Part shown: piece after piece, positions 21,103-30,587 of the stretch
How the letters are laid out: each line of letters starts with the position of its first letter
Position numbering within the stretch: the first letter of the stretch is position 1
DNA from: Mixophyes australis
Taxonomy: Eukaryota; Chordata; Amphibia; Anura; Limnodynastidae
Assembly: GCA_036250195.1 (NCBI GenBank)
Contig: JAVHZZ010000006.1
Location: forward strand, 183,841,350 to 183,905,349
Reading direction: 5' to 3'
Length of the DNA stretch: 64,000 bases
Position numbers and translations under genes: made by a program
Notes under the pieces: model-generated
What the model was told of the DNA's origin: nothing
Database searches by the model: none
The model's input: only the letters and a program-made list of their open reading frames with translations

Positions 21103-21515
21103 TTTCCATTGATAAATGCTTACTGATGGGGTGCGCAATATCATGCTCGTACTTTGAGGTTTTTAGCTTTTTTCTGCAGTGGTGCTTTGAAACTGAGGGC
21201 CCAAAGCCAATCATATCTTACCTAGGTATTGAGATTGACACTGACAGGTTAGAGTGCAGACTCCTATATGAAAAGGTTGCAAGGGTCAGCAACATGGTGG
21301 GCAGGTCCACAGAGGCTAGGAAGGTCATGCTAAAACAGATGCAGTCATTGCTGGGGTTTCTGAACTTTACTTGCCAGGTGATACCCATGTGCCGCATATT
21401 TAAGAAGCGGCTGGAGAGGGCGACAGCAGGCTTAAGAAAGAAGCACCACAGGATTCACATTAGCAGAGAGCTTAGAGAGGACCTGCTGGTATGGGATCAT
21501 TTTCTACGAGTTTAG
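21103..21515 (+). pseudogene. Reverse transcriptase C-terminal part, active site deleted
   Basis: The frame resumes with 'MGCAISCSYFEVFSFFLQWC', then goes directly to 'PIISYLGIEIDTDRLECRL' and 'LKQMQSLLGFLNFTCQVIPM', as in DIRS-type RT. In intact relatives a stretch of about 45-50 residues holding the YxDD catalytic motif lies between the FLQW and SYLGIEID blocks. Here it is missing, so polymerase activity is impossible. The 'GRIFKKRL'-like block and 'LREDLLVWDHFL' mark the RT/RNase H connection. Confidence 0.75.
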
Positions 21516-21880
21516 TGGAGTGCGTTTGATGGCCTGCAACAAAGCAGTCTAAACACAAGCTGCAGCTATTTACAGAGGCAGCAGAGGAGATATGTTTTGG
21601 AGCATATCTGCAGAGGAAATGGTGACAATCATGACAATCATGACCAGACGAGTCTCACCAGGAACCTAGTTGCGCTGGAGTTATTTCCAATAGTGGTGGC
21701 GAAAGTTACAAGCACATCAGATTCTCGTGCGACAACTTGAGGGTGGTTGAGGCCATTAACAATCAGTCTGCATCATCTCCTCCAGTCATTAGGCTGCTTA
21801 GGTGGCTAGTCGCAAAGTGCCTGCATCAGAAAATTACACGAAAGCACACCCAGGGCGAGCGTAACACTCTAGTGACATAA
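21516..21880 (+). pseudogene. RNase H remnant of the DIRS/Ngaro element
   Basis: Several frames together show 'LQLFTEAAEEICFGAYLQ', 'VALELFPIVVA' and 'CDNLRVVEAINNQSASSPPV' followed by 'RLLRWLVAKCLHQ'. These match the E and D positions of the DIRS-type RNase H ('LEL.PI..A' and 'DN..VV..IN.Q'). At least three frame changes occur in 350 bp. Confidence 0.65.
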
Positions 21881-21941
21881 GTAGACACAGGCATTCAGGT
21901 ACACTGACAGAGCCGCTACAGAGGCAAAGTCTTTTGGTACA

Positions 21942-22133
21942 ATGGGACGTATCCTTTTTAACAAGGTTCCAGTTCACATTGGTTTTAAGAGATATGTGCA
22001 GACCCTGGGCTGGGAGGTAGTTAGATATCGAACACACTCATTTAGGTTAGGCACAGCAACATCAACGGCTGGCGTGTGGCGTTCAGTCGATTTTATCAAG
22101 AGGCTAGGGGTTTGGAGGTCAGATAGTTACTAA
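21942..22133 (+). pseudogene. Tyrosine recombinase C-terminal remnant
   Basis: The translation contains 'THSFRLGTATSTA' and 'IKRLGVWRSDSY'. In DIRS/Ngaro recombinases the HSFR block supplies catalytic H and R, and the LGRW+S..Y block lies near the nucleophilic tyrosine. The upstream catalytic arginine region is not recognisable, so only the last third survives. This domain would have integrated the circular DNA copy of the element. Confidence 0.75.
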
Positions 22134-22289
22134 GCTTATGTCAGGCTTGCATAGAGAAACAGCCCCTGATGTGCGTGAATGAGAAAGGTCTACCCTCATA
22201 ACCAGCTCATCCCCCACCTCCCACAAGCACACCCAACAAAGTGGAGCGAGCTTCAGCTAGGCCATATGGGCAGCAGTTAGGCCGGCCAC

Positions 22290-22770
22290 AGGAAGCAGTC
22301 ATTGTTGGTTGACTGGGCAAAGAGGATAGTATGGGGGGACCTCAGGAAGGAGTTGCTAGAGGCAGAAGAAAAGGGAGGCCAGCCCGACATGGGAGTTTTG
22401 CACTTCGGGGGCACTGCACTAGGGAGGTTAAAATTCTTAGATTTGGTAACAAATATAATGGAGGACTTTGTGTGGATAAAAGAACACTGGAGTGCCATTA
22501 CCTTGGTCTGGTCCAATATCATCCCAAAGACGTCCAGGAGAGACACGGAAAAGGGGCTTGAGCAATGACAGAGCACATAAGAGGGTGAATTCAGCCATTA
22601 ATAACTGCATTTCAACTTATGGCAGCACTAGCATATGGCATAATGATATTAGCACGAAATGCACCTGCTTTTATTGGAGCAATTGGATACACCTGGCACA
22701 AGTTATGCAGGACTTGTTCAACATCGCCATGCAGGAAACACTGGAGTTGTTGGGCGATATGCTTCACAGC
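22290..22770 (+). pseudogene. SGNH-hydrolase-like remnant of the DIRS/Ngaro element
   Basis: One frame gives 'LLVDWAKRIVWG', 'DMGVLHFGGTALGRLKFLDL', 'WIKEHWSAITLVWSNIIP'. After a frame change comes 'RVNSAINNCISTYG' and 'NWIHLAQVMQDLFNIAMQET'. Ngaro-type hydrolases have HxGGNDLG, a VWS+I+PR block and a final DG+HL block. Here GGND has become GGTA and the catalytic D of the DG.H block has become N, so catalysis is lost though the fold signature remains. An ester-hydrolase role in the retrotransposon cycle is known only by homology. Confidence 0.7.
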
Positions 22771-22800
22771 ATGTTGGTGGGGGCTTTGACCTCATGAAGT

Positions 22801-23385
22801 GTTCATGAGGGCCTCGTGTGGTGGGGCAAGCAGTGTGCAAGGTATTGCTATGGGGGGGCGGAGCCAGCAGCAAAATCACCACTGAAAGGGAGTCGTGTGC
22901 CCAGCTCCAGCTTCACTGCTTGGGAATCCTTGTTCAGCGTCCAAGGGAAAATGAGGGTGTGTGGGTGCCAGATGCAGGCTCCACGGGGCATTCTTGCCGT
23001 GCTCACATGGTGGGCAGAACACACCCAAAATGTTGAGGAATTGGTAAAAGCAAAAAACTTGCGCATTTGTTGTTGATTTTGAAATAGAAATATGACCGTT
23101 ATTTAGGCCAACAATAGCCTGTGCGTTTTTATTTTGTTAAGGTTTTTTTTTTCTGGACGCCCTTACATTCTATGGCCATAGCTTTTATGCAGACAGATCT
23201 GTTGCATGTGTACCTGATTGTTGGGAGAAAGGACAACAATCAATTACAAGAGCAGTCAGTACTAACAAGGGGGATGTAATAATTCTGGCGATGGTGAATA
23301 TGTTGACGAGTTTACTGTTGACACCATAATGGTGACAGTGTAAATGTCTACCTATATTCATTCTGTTGACATGTTTAAAATGGTG
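22801..23385. other. DIRS/Ngaro 3' flank or unassigned DNA
   Basis: GC-richer sequence up to about 23080 with overlapping open frames on both strands and no domain I recognise; it may be the 3' end of the element. Beyond 23080 it becomes AT-rich and featureless. Confidence 0.4.
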
Positions 23386-23428
23386 ACATTGTGACTGCTG
23401 ACAGTAGTACTGTCAACAGTCACAATGT
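23386..23428. repeat. Hairpin with 21-bp arms
   Basis: Left arm 23386-23406 and right arm 23408-23428 pair with one mismatch ('acattgtgactg' against 'cagtcacaatgt', and 'tgacagta' against 'tactgtca'). The loop is a single base, so it is essentially a palindrome. Similar 'ttgacat' and 'gtgacag' words in the preceding 100 bp suggest a decayed fold-back element. Confidence 0.75.
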
Positions 23429-23750
23429 CGACATTCAAAGGGCAATACGCATACAATCCACCGAAACATACTAGGCAAAATAAAGAAGGTATAACACCCA
23501 AACTAGCTCCTTTCCATCACAAAATGGAAAAATAACAGGTGCTAGGTCTATTTATAACCTGGAGCTTCCCTCTGACAGTGTGGGAAAAGACTTAGCTGCT
23601 GTAATTCTTTCATTATGTGACAGGGAGCTCTTGCTGCATCATTTGAAAAGGTTTTATTATCAAGCTTGAAAAAAGATCCCCCCCCCCAAACTCAGAAAAC
23701 CTGGTATTAATTTTACTAAGTTTTTTTGTTAAGATACTACAACAGACTAA

Positions 23751-23922
23751 GGGGTATATTTACTAAACCGCAGGTTTGAAAAAGTGGAGATGTTGCCTAT
23801 AGCAACCAATCAGATTCTAGCTGTCATTTTGTAGAATGTACTAAATAAATAACTAGAATCTGATTGGTTGCTATAGGCAACATCTCCACTTTTTCAAACC
23901 CGCGGTTTAGTAAATCTAGCCC
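23751..23922. mobile_element. Fold-back Harbinger-type MITE (172 bp)
   Basis: Left end GGGGTATATTTACTAAACCGC; right end, reverse-complemented, GGGCTAGATTTACTAAACCGC. TAA flanks both sides (23748-23750 and 23923-23925). The halves pair along almost their whole length, including 'gtggagatgttgcctatagc' and 'aaccaatcagattctagc'. A 5' fragment of a relative follows at 23926-23990, and relatives lie at 46583-46700 and 48129-48307. Confidence 0.9.
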
Positions 23923-24512
23923 TAAGGGGTATATTTACAAAAAAATATATGGGATTGATACAATGGAGATGTTGCCTATAGCACCATTCAAGAACTGTAA
24001 AAAATAAACCTAACAAAGGATCTCAGTATCTGACTGCTCAACAACCATGAGGTGTGAAAGCTGTATAAAAGGAAAAGCCACAAGAATAGCAATCCCAGAA
24101 CAAAGTGCCCAGACAGAGTGGAGCTCCTGGAGAAGAGCGATCGTCACGCTTCTATGCAGAAATACAGCTAAAGAGCCAGGAATATGATGAAACACATGAT
24201 GTTTATTGGGAAGTACAAACCAGATGACGTAGTAATCAGCATAGCAGGGAAATGCAGAAAGTGTTACCAGGTATACAGCTGATGCAGGTAAGCAGGTGAA
24301 ATTTAGAGATCCTATGCAGCAGGAAAACCAGAAGCATGGAAGAGCATGGGACAACAATAACCAGCTGGGAGTGACTGGTATAAGTAGGGACACACCCAGG
24401 TGCAAGAGATAATAAATGAGAAGGTTAACCCCTAGTACAACAAGGAAGGCACAATAGCAGCACCTCTGGTGGATAGAGGTACTGCCACAACATATATATA
24501 TATATCAGAGAT

Positions 24513-24588
24513 GAGCGGGCTCGGATTATCGCAATCCGAGCCCACCCGAACAGTGCGGATCTGAGGGCGATCCGAGCACTGTTCGGGT
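24513..24588. repeat. Paired subterminal hairpins of the hAT element
   Basis: The first hairpin, 24516-24542, pairs GGGCTCGGATT with AATCCGAGCCC (11-bp perfect arms). The second pairs 'cccgaacagtgcggatc' with 'gatccgagcactgttcggg', arms of about 17 bp with a few mismatches and a 7-base loop. The same two-hairpin layout is found at 27476-27546, with other sequence in the stems. Confidence 0.85.
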
Positions 24589-24665
24589 ACTTCCGGCGGG
24601 GAGAAACACTGAAAGCGAGGCTGAGACTCCAAATCCCGCCGTCAGATCTCGCGAGACTCGGATTC

Positions 24666-24672
24666 TATAAAT
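24666..24672 (+). promoter_or_regulatory. TATA box of the hAT 5' region
   Basis: TATAAAT lies 160 bp inside the terminus, followed by 'gccgccgccatcttcagtc'. The same pairing is found 160-162 bp inside the other hAT 5' ends. Confidence 0.55.
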
Positions 24673-26031
24673 TCCCCGCTTGCCGCCGCCATCTTCAGTC
24701 GGGCTAAGATCAGGGAAGAGGGAGGTTGGGTTTAGTAGTGCTGTGTCCTTTTGTCCTGTAACTTTTGTTACAGGAGCTTACCACATTAGTCCCAAATTGT
24801 TTGCATATGCCCTGGTAGGTGGAATTTATAGACCTCGAGAGGTGTCTGTTTATGTAAGTTACAGAATAACTGGAAGAATTGGAACAAAGGGAGAGTTTGC
24901 TCCATTCAATTTTTCCAGTTGCACTACAAATCTTGTAAAATTATTTGGTATATTTCTTTGTAGAGCTGAATTACAATTGGTGCATCTGAGCGAATTAAAA
25001 TGCTTTAGAAGCCCCATATTTGCAGTGTCTTCCATTTCACAGACTGCAGTAAGATGTACTGCTCAAAGAAGGTCCAAATTGAAGTCCTATAAAATGTGGA
25101 GGATGGCACACAAGCGTTTTTAAGTGCAGACAGCAGCATTTTGAACAAATGTCCAAAGTGCTCACTAAAAACACTATTTCAGCAGGTCTTTTCACACAGA
25201 GTGCTTCAAAGCTCATAATAAGCTTAAGGTTTAAACGTGCCCACATTTTTCCATCTGCAATAAATATTAGGAATAAGTGCTTCTAAAACTTAAGTGCCGA
25301 CGTGAATAACACCCATTTTAACATTTCTCCAGCACCTTCATTCCTTTTCTCCCTGGTGTGCTACTCTCACACTGACAGAACATCGTGCAAAGGGATCACA
25401 CCATTCACAACATGCTCCTATCTATGTATTAAGAGAAGCAGAGATAAGAGACTGGGGGATGTATAAGGGGCAGAGATGCAAAATTTGCAGGCAATTTTTT
25501 CTTGCAATTATTTTTTATTTATTTATTTTTTTAACACTATTTCTAAATCTGATGTTTATCCTATGTTCAGTGTTGTTTTTATGCTTTTGTGTCATTCCCA
25601 GACACATTGAAGCTTGAACTAGTTTATAATTTATATCTGCAAAGTATATATTTATCCTAGGTGATTGCATTAGTATGTTGTGTAAAGTGTACAAATGAAG
25701 TAATTTAATACATAAAAACCAACCCTGTAAAATGATATAGAGAAAATAGTGACTTAAAAGATAGAGATTAATGGCTAAAATTTTAACTGAGAATTTAAAA
25801 GCTTTTTTTACAGACATTGTTGTATATAGCCCCTATAGGATGGTATAGGGATCCCAGTGCACCACTAACCTTCAAGGAAATGGTTTCATGATCAATAGCG
25901 CATGGAAAAACAAAACAAACCACACATCATGCCACAATGCTCAATTATTGAGCAAGATTGCTGTGATTTTTCTTTGATTTCCAGTGGTGTGAGGTGTTCA
26001 GAATAGACTGGTGCACACCCCTAATATATAT

Positions 26032-27456
26032 ATAGAATCATAATAAAGTCCAAAAGGCAGGAGCTGCCAGGCAAAGCAGCATGCAATGCAAATGGCTTGC
26101 AGGCAGATCCTGACAGCGATGGAGTGTGGTAAGCAAAATGGAAAAGAGACTGGTGTATTGACCTGAAGAAAGTCATCACAGACTATCTAAAAGATAGGTC
26201 TAGTGGATTAAGCCTCGTCTGTTGAGAAGGGGTGTTGAGATATTGCAACAGACTGAGATGTAAGATGCCGTCATGCCTGTATGCTGAAAACTAAACAGTT
26301 TATTATAGTTATGCTACAAAAAGCTTCCCAGTGTGTGCCTATTGACAGTATAGGAATAAAGCGTTCATCTTCTAACATGTTTTGGACAAGCCTAGAACCT
26401 GGGATTCATTTTACTAGTTTTTTTACAGACAATCTGGGAATAAAGGGAATGATTACAGATGAAGAACCTGGATGTTGGTGGGTAATAGTGGTTTTTTTTC
26501 CGATAAGATTATTTGGCAATGAGGTGTGTGGTTTATTTACATTTTGTATTGATGCACCACAGGTCCCAGTGGGCCCTGTGAGCCAGGGCATGTTGGCACT
26601 TGTGGTTCCAAAACTGCGAGCATGCCCTGGCAGCCATGGGTATGCTGGTGCTTATAGTACTACAATGTTCTAAAGTACCGCAATATTCTAAACAAAGAAT
26701 AAGCAGATATAGGCTTACTTAATGTAACAGAACAGAAATTAATGAAGGATGCTGCTTACCTTGCACACCATAGAGATTCTGTTGTGAATTGCTGCAAACA
26801 GCATACAGATGAGTCAATTTGGTGTGATGGGAACTAAAACTGAGGGATGTATTAAATCCGAGGGAGATTAAAAGATGAGGTTTGTGTACATAACTATTTG
26901 GCCCCATTAAGGGTTAACTAACCAAGGAGGTGATGATACCTATGTACAGGTCATAGTGAGGGCAGGATCAAAGGGACAGACTATATAAGTACAAGGAGGA
27001 GTCAATTCTCTTGGGAACCAGACAAGCAGCCCTCCCACCCATTCCTGACTGCTGGATCCGGTGTAATCACTGTTCAGGTTAAAGTTCTGGCCCGAGGCTG
27101 TGTGCTTGCAGTGTTATGATCCTATTGTCACTACCAATAAATATTGTCCAATGTGATTAATGTGGTTCCAACTCACAAGGAGTTTTAATAGCAAAATATA
27201 GTAGAATTACAGCACACTATGATGAAATACAAGAAATATAACCGAATACATTACGCAAGCGCCCCTGGATCCAGGTACAGCTTCAGTCTTATTGTCTGCA
27301 ATCAAAGAGGCTGTTCTAGTAGTAGGTGCTAGTTTATATTCACTTTGGTTAACAATAAAATAGTGATGATGTCACAAAGTACACAAAGGAAAACTAAGGT
27401 CTTTCTTCATTGGTCCAGGGTTTATGATGTTCCATTAGAATGCTGGTTAAAGATCA
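26032..27456. other. Unassigned DNA with one short repeat
   Basis: No gene is recognised. Positions 26570-26660 hold a GC-rich repeat with 'ccagggcatgttggcacttg' and its partial complement 'agcatgccctgg'. The open frame running across it at 26281-26673 has no known domain and looks fortuitous. Confidence 0.45.
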
Positions 27457-27624
27457 GTTCAAAGTAAGGATGAGCGGGCTTGGATTCCGAAAATTCCGAG
27501 CCCACCCGAACAGTGCGGATCCGACGGGATCTGAGCACTGTTCGGGAACTACCGGGCACCAAACGGAGCCAAACCGAGGCTATGACATCCAAGTCTCGCG
27601 TCGGATCTCGCGAGACTCGGATGT

Positions 27625-27631
27625 CATAAAT
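27625..27631 (+). promoter_or_regulatory. TATA-like box of the hAT 5' region
   Basis: CATAAAT, one base off TATAAAT, sits 160 bp inside the terminus and is followed by 'gcgccatcttcat', as in the other copies. The change may weaken it. Confidence 0.45.
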
Positions 27632-27719
27632 ACTCACCTTGCGGGCGCCATCTTCATTCTGGCTGTGTTCACTCGTGAGGGAGGTTGCAGTTAGGGAGCT
27701 CCTGATCAGTTTAGTGGTT

Positions 27720-28015
27720 CTTTGTGCTTTGTCCAGTGCTCTGTCCTGCTGAGTCCAGTGGTGCTTTGTCCAGTGCTCTGTCCTGCTGAGTCCAGTGGTG
27801 CTTTTGTCCTGTGCTCTGTCCTGCTGAGTCCAGTGTCCTGTGCTCTGTCCTGCTGAGTCCAGTGGTGCTTTTGTCCTGTGCTCTGTCCTGCTGAGTCCAG
27901 TGGTGCTTTTGTCCTGTGCTCTGTCCTGCTGAATCCAGTGGTGCTGTGTCCTGTGCTCTGTCCTGCTGAATCCAGTGGTGCTGCCTTTGTCCTGTGCTCT
28001 GTTCTGCTAAGGGCA
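27720..28015. repeat. Minisatellite of about 37-43 bp units
   Basis: About seven units of 'gtgctctgtcctgctgagtc' plus 'cagtggtgcttttgtc'. The autonomous hAT element has matching sequence on the other strand in its 5' leader at 62800-63330 ('cacagagcacaggacacagc'). The array is therefore a leader repeat, not a gene. Confidence 0.9.
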
Positions 28016-28099
28016 TTGTTATTTCAAAATTATTCAAAAGTTATAAAAAAAAATAAAAAAAATAATAAAAAACCTATACAAAAATAATTTTAAAAAAAT

Positions 28100-28655
28100 A
28101 AAAAAAATTAGTTAAAAAATACTAGGTACTGATATTTAAAAGTCAAACTACGTTCACTGTTGCTGCTGTACCAAAAAATAATAGGTACTGCTATTTAAAA
28201 GTCAAACTACGTTCTCTGTTGCTGCTGTACCCAAAAATACTAGGTACTGCTATTTAAAAGTCAAACTACGTTCACTGTTGCTGCTGTACCAAAAAATACT
28301 AGGTACTGCTATTTCAAAGTCAAACTACGTTCACTGTTGCTGCTGTACCAAAAAAAACTATTTACTGCTATTTAAAAGTCAAACTACGTTCTCTGTTGCT
28401 GCTGTACCCAAAAATACTAGGTACTGCTATTTAAAAGTCAAACTACGTTCTCTGTTGCTGCTGTTCCCAAAAATACTAGGTACTGCTATTTAAAAGTCAA
28501 ACTACGTTCTCTGTTGCTGCTGTACCCAAAAATACTAGGTACTGCTATTTAAAAGTCAAACTACGTTCTCTGTTGCTGCTGTACCAAAAAATAATAGGTA
28601 CTGCTATTTAAAAGTCAAACTACATTCACTGTTGCTGCTGTACCCCAAAATAACT
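28100..28655. repeat. Minisatellite of about 59 bp, nine units
   Basis: Units carry 'actaggtactgctatttaaa', 'agtcaaactacgtt' and 'ctctgttgctgctgtaccca'. They are close to identical, differing mainly in a tca/tct alternative and in A-run length, so the array is young. Confidence 0.93.
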
Positions 28656-28689
28656 GTGGCCTTAACAGCTATGTTGGTGTTAGACGTGC

Positions 28690-28885
28690 ATCCGGTGTCC
28701 GCCATCTGTGCAGTGGAATTCAGACCAGTTGGAGGATGTAGGAGCAGCCATCTGTGCAGTGGAATTCAGACCAGTTGGAGGAGGTAGGAGCAGACATCTG
28801 TGCAGTGGAATTCAGACCAGTTGGAGGAGGTAGGAGCAGACATCTGTGCAGTGGAATTCAGACCAGTTGGAGGAGGTATTGTGGC
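28690..28885. repeat. 46-bp minisatellite, four units
   Basis: Units start at about 28706, 28752, 28798 and 28844, each with 'ctgtgcagtggaattcagac', 'cagttggaggaggta' and 'ggagcagacat'. The array ends at 'ggccccggtaccaaattgag', a motif amplified in another array at 58729-59080 in the autonomous element. Confidence 0.93.
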
Positions 28886-29387
28886 CCCGGTACCAAATTG
28901 AGTACCGGGGTCACTCCACTACGCAGTCCAGAAAGCTACCTCGGTGCAACGTTTTGGACTAAAAACAATATTGTGAGGTGTGAGGTGTTCAGAATAGACT
29001 GGAAATTAGTGGAAATGATTGTTATTGAATGTTATTGAGGTTAATAATAGCGTAGGAGTGAAAAACAAACAAAAAACTAGATTTTAGCACTTTTTATGCT
29101 TTTTTAAAAATAAATCAGAACCCAAAACCCTAAATCAGAACCAAAACCTTTCGTCAGGTGTTTTGGCAAAACAAATCAGAACCCAAAACCTCAAGCTAAT
29201 CAGAACCCAAAACCCAAAACACTAAAAGTGCCAGGTGCACACCCCTAGTTCAAAGGAGTCCTCGGTCCAAAGGTGGGAGCAACTCACTCCAACAGTTGAG
29301 CACATGTCTTGCTTGAGGGAACCGCCAAATACTGGTTTGAACTAACCCTTTTAAAAAAGTATTTCTGAGTATGAATCTTATACTAAT

Positions 29388-29715
29388 CATAACTAGCGAT
29401 CGCTATTTGTGATCGCTTCCCTGAGGGTACCAGATTTGTTGGCAAAATGTAAATTAATATAAAATGAAACACCATACATTTCTTAGGGCCTGAACCATAA
29501 AATACCTTTAATGTAAATTTATCTTTTTAAATAACCTTTAAGTCTTACTAATAAAATGATGTGCATTGGAACTTTATTAAAAGTGTACTATTTACAAGTG
29601 TAAGTGTGTGTGTTGTTTACACATGCTATTGCAATATTAGACGTAGTGTACTAATTGCAATCGCACTGCAAACCAATATTAATCAATTTAGCCGACTTCA
29701 TCCAATTATTTGACT
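29388..29715. repeat. Second, inverted copy of the 319-bp insertion family
   Basis: The reverse complement of this stretch aligns with 20772-21090 along most of its length. Shared words include 'aagtcaaataattggatgaa', 'cactacgtctaatattgc', 'ttgccaacaaatctggtacc' and 'tagcgatcgctagttat'. It carries about 16 extra bases in a 'gcgatcacaaatagcgatcg' duplication near the end. I find no target duplication. Confidence 0.85.
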
Positions 29716-29734
29716 TCGACAGGAGGTACACAGG

Positions 29735-30035
29735 TTCTGGTACCTGGTACGGGTGTGCTGGACTAGCCCGGGATGCATGGTGGGCCACTTGGTGCGTGGG
29801 TCGAGGCATTGTACGGGTGTGCTGGGATAGCCCTGGAGGTAATGATGGGCCACATGATGTGCAGGCCAGATATGGTATGGATGTGCTCGTCTTGTCCCGG
29901 ACGTAATGGGCTACTTGGTGTGTAGTCTGTGTTATGGTCCGGGTGTGCTAGTCTAGCCCTGGAGGTAATGGGCCACTTGGTGCGCATGCCGAGGTATGGT
30001 ACGGGTGTGCTGTTATAGCCCTGGAGGTATGTGGA
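29735..30035 (+). repeat. Minisatellite of about 65 bp units
   Basis: Four to five diverged units share 'tggtacgggtgtgctg', 'tagccctggaggtaat', 'gggccacttggtg' and 'gaggtatggt'. The GC content is much higher than in neighbouring DNA. The open frames on both strands are by-products of the repeat. Confidence 0.85.
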
Positions 30036-30360
30036 ACCATCTGGTGCACGGGATCGCTGGAGTCCTGAGGCTGGAGCAACTTTTGGAGTTGCAGGAGAAC
30101 ACTGTACAGGTGATAAGCAAGGTTGGTAAAGAGAACAGCTTTCTAAAACTACCATTTGACTTTGCCTTTAGTTTGGACACATGCAAATATCTCCCAGGTT
30201 AAATGGATAAAGCTTACATCTCTGAAGTGTGGCAATCTCGGGTCAGAAGGTAACACTATTCTGTTACTAATCTAAATATCAACATTACTTTTATTATTCA
30301 TACTCCCATACTCATACTCCCATACTCCCATATTCCTACTCCCATACTCTCATACTCTCA
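30036..30360. other. Unassigned DNA
   Basis: Includes a short array of 'catactcccatactc' words at about 30298-30358. Nothing else is recognised. Confidence 0.5.
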
Positions 30361-30587
30361 AATTTCGGGGAGGCCTCCCAGACTTCCGGAAGAGTAGGCA
30401 AACCTTCCAGATTCGCTGAAATTCACGGCATTGAATGGCGAAGGACCCGCTATTCATTGCTATGAATTTCGGCATTTTATAGTGGGGGCGGGGTTATGGT
30501 GACGCTACGACATCAACACGCCTCCTCCTACCCCCTGTCACATGACTTCCCGGGGGAGATGTTTTGAAAGTTGGCATGTATGCTTTT
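30361..30587. mobile_element. MITE fragment related to 31553-31834
   Basis: Shares 'cccagacttccggaagagta', 'agtaggcaaa', 'gtgggggcggggttatgg' and the terminus 'ttggcatgtatg' with the better copy at 31553-31834. The left end is decayed. Confidence 0.55.

Larger units (their letters stand above)
20100..22800 (+). mobile_element. DIRS/Ngaro-type tyrosine-recombinase retrotransposon, dead
   Basis: Ordered remnants on the plus strand give reverse transcriptase (20318-21515), RNase H (about 21540-21840), tyrosine recombinase C-terminus (21942-22133) and an SGNH-hydrolase-like domain (about 22290-22770). Vertebrate Ngaro elements are known to carry an SGNH hydrolase next to RT and recombinase, so Ngaro is favoured over DIRS. 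Frameshifts, stops, a deletion at the RT active site and a 319-bp insertion make it non-functional. Split direct or inverted terminal repeats were not found, so the outer limits are approximate. Confidence 0.75.
24506..26023 (+). mobile_element. Non-autonomous hAT element (1,518 bp) in a TA repeat
   Basis: The left end is CAGAGATGAGCGGGC and the right end, reverse-complemented, TAGGGGTGTGCACC. Both match the termini of the autonomous element at 56119-63582. ATATATAT flanks both sides (24498-24505 and 26024-26031), consistent with an 8-bp duplication but weak evidence because the target is a TA repeat. The 5' 200 bp (two subterminal hairpins, TATA box, 'gccgccatcttc') and the last 60 bp ('gtgaggtgttcagaatagac') match the family. 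The interior (about 24760-25980) matches no other copy here and includes a 24680-25123 open frame of unknown meaning, so it may be captured DNA. Confidence 0.85.
27465..29247 (+). mobile_element. Non-autonomous hAT element (1,783 bp), 8-bp target duplication
   Basis: The left end is TAAGGATGAGCGGGC; the right end, reverse-complemented, TAGGGGTGTGCACCTGG. GTTCAAAG flanks it exactly (27457-27464 and 29248-29255). Positions 28890-29050 are close to the reverse complement of 56320-56455, next to the autonomous element's 3' end ('gaggtgttcagaatagac', 'attgaatgttattgaggtta'). This shows it is an internally deleted relative. Its inside is almost entirely three minisatellites and no transposase remains. 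It would need the 59609-62248 enzyme or a relative in trans. Confidence 0.92.

Noticed and set aside
26281..26673. 130-codon plus-strand open frame
   Set aside because: It crosses a GC-rich dispersed repeat and has no recognisable domain; it is probably fortuitous.
29735..30155. Open frames on both strands through the GC-rich minisatellite
   Set aside because: Repeat-driven; no start context or domain, and the units are too diverged for a conserved protein.
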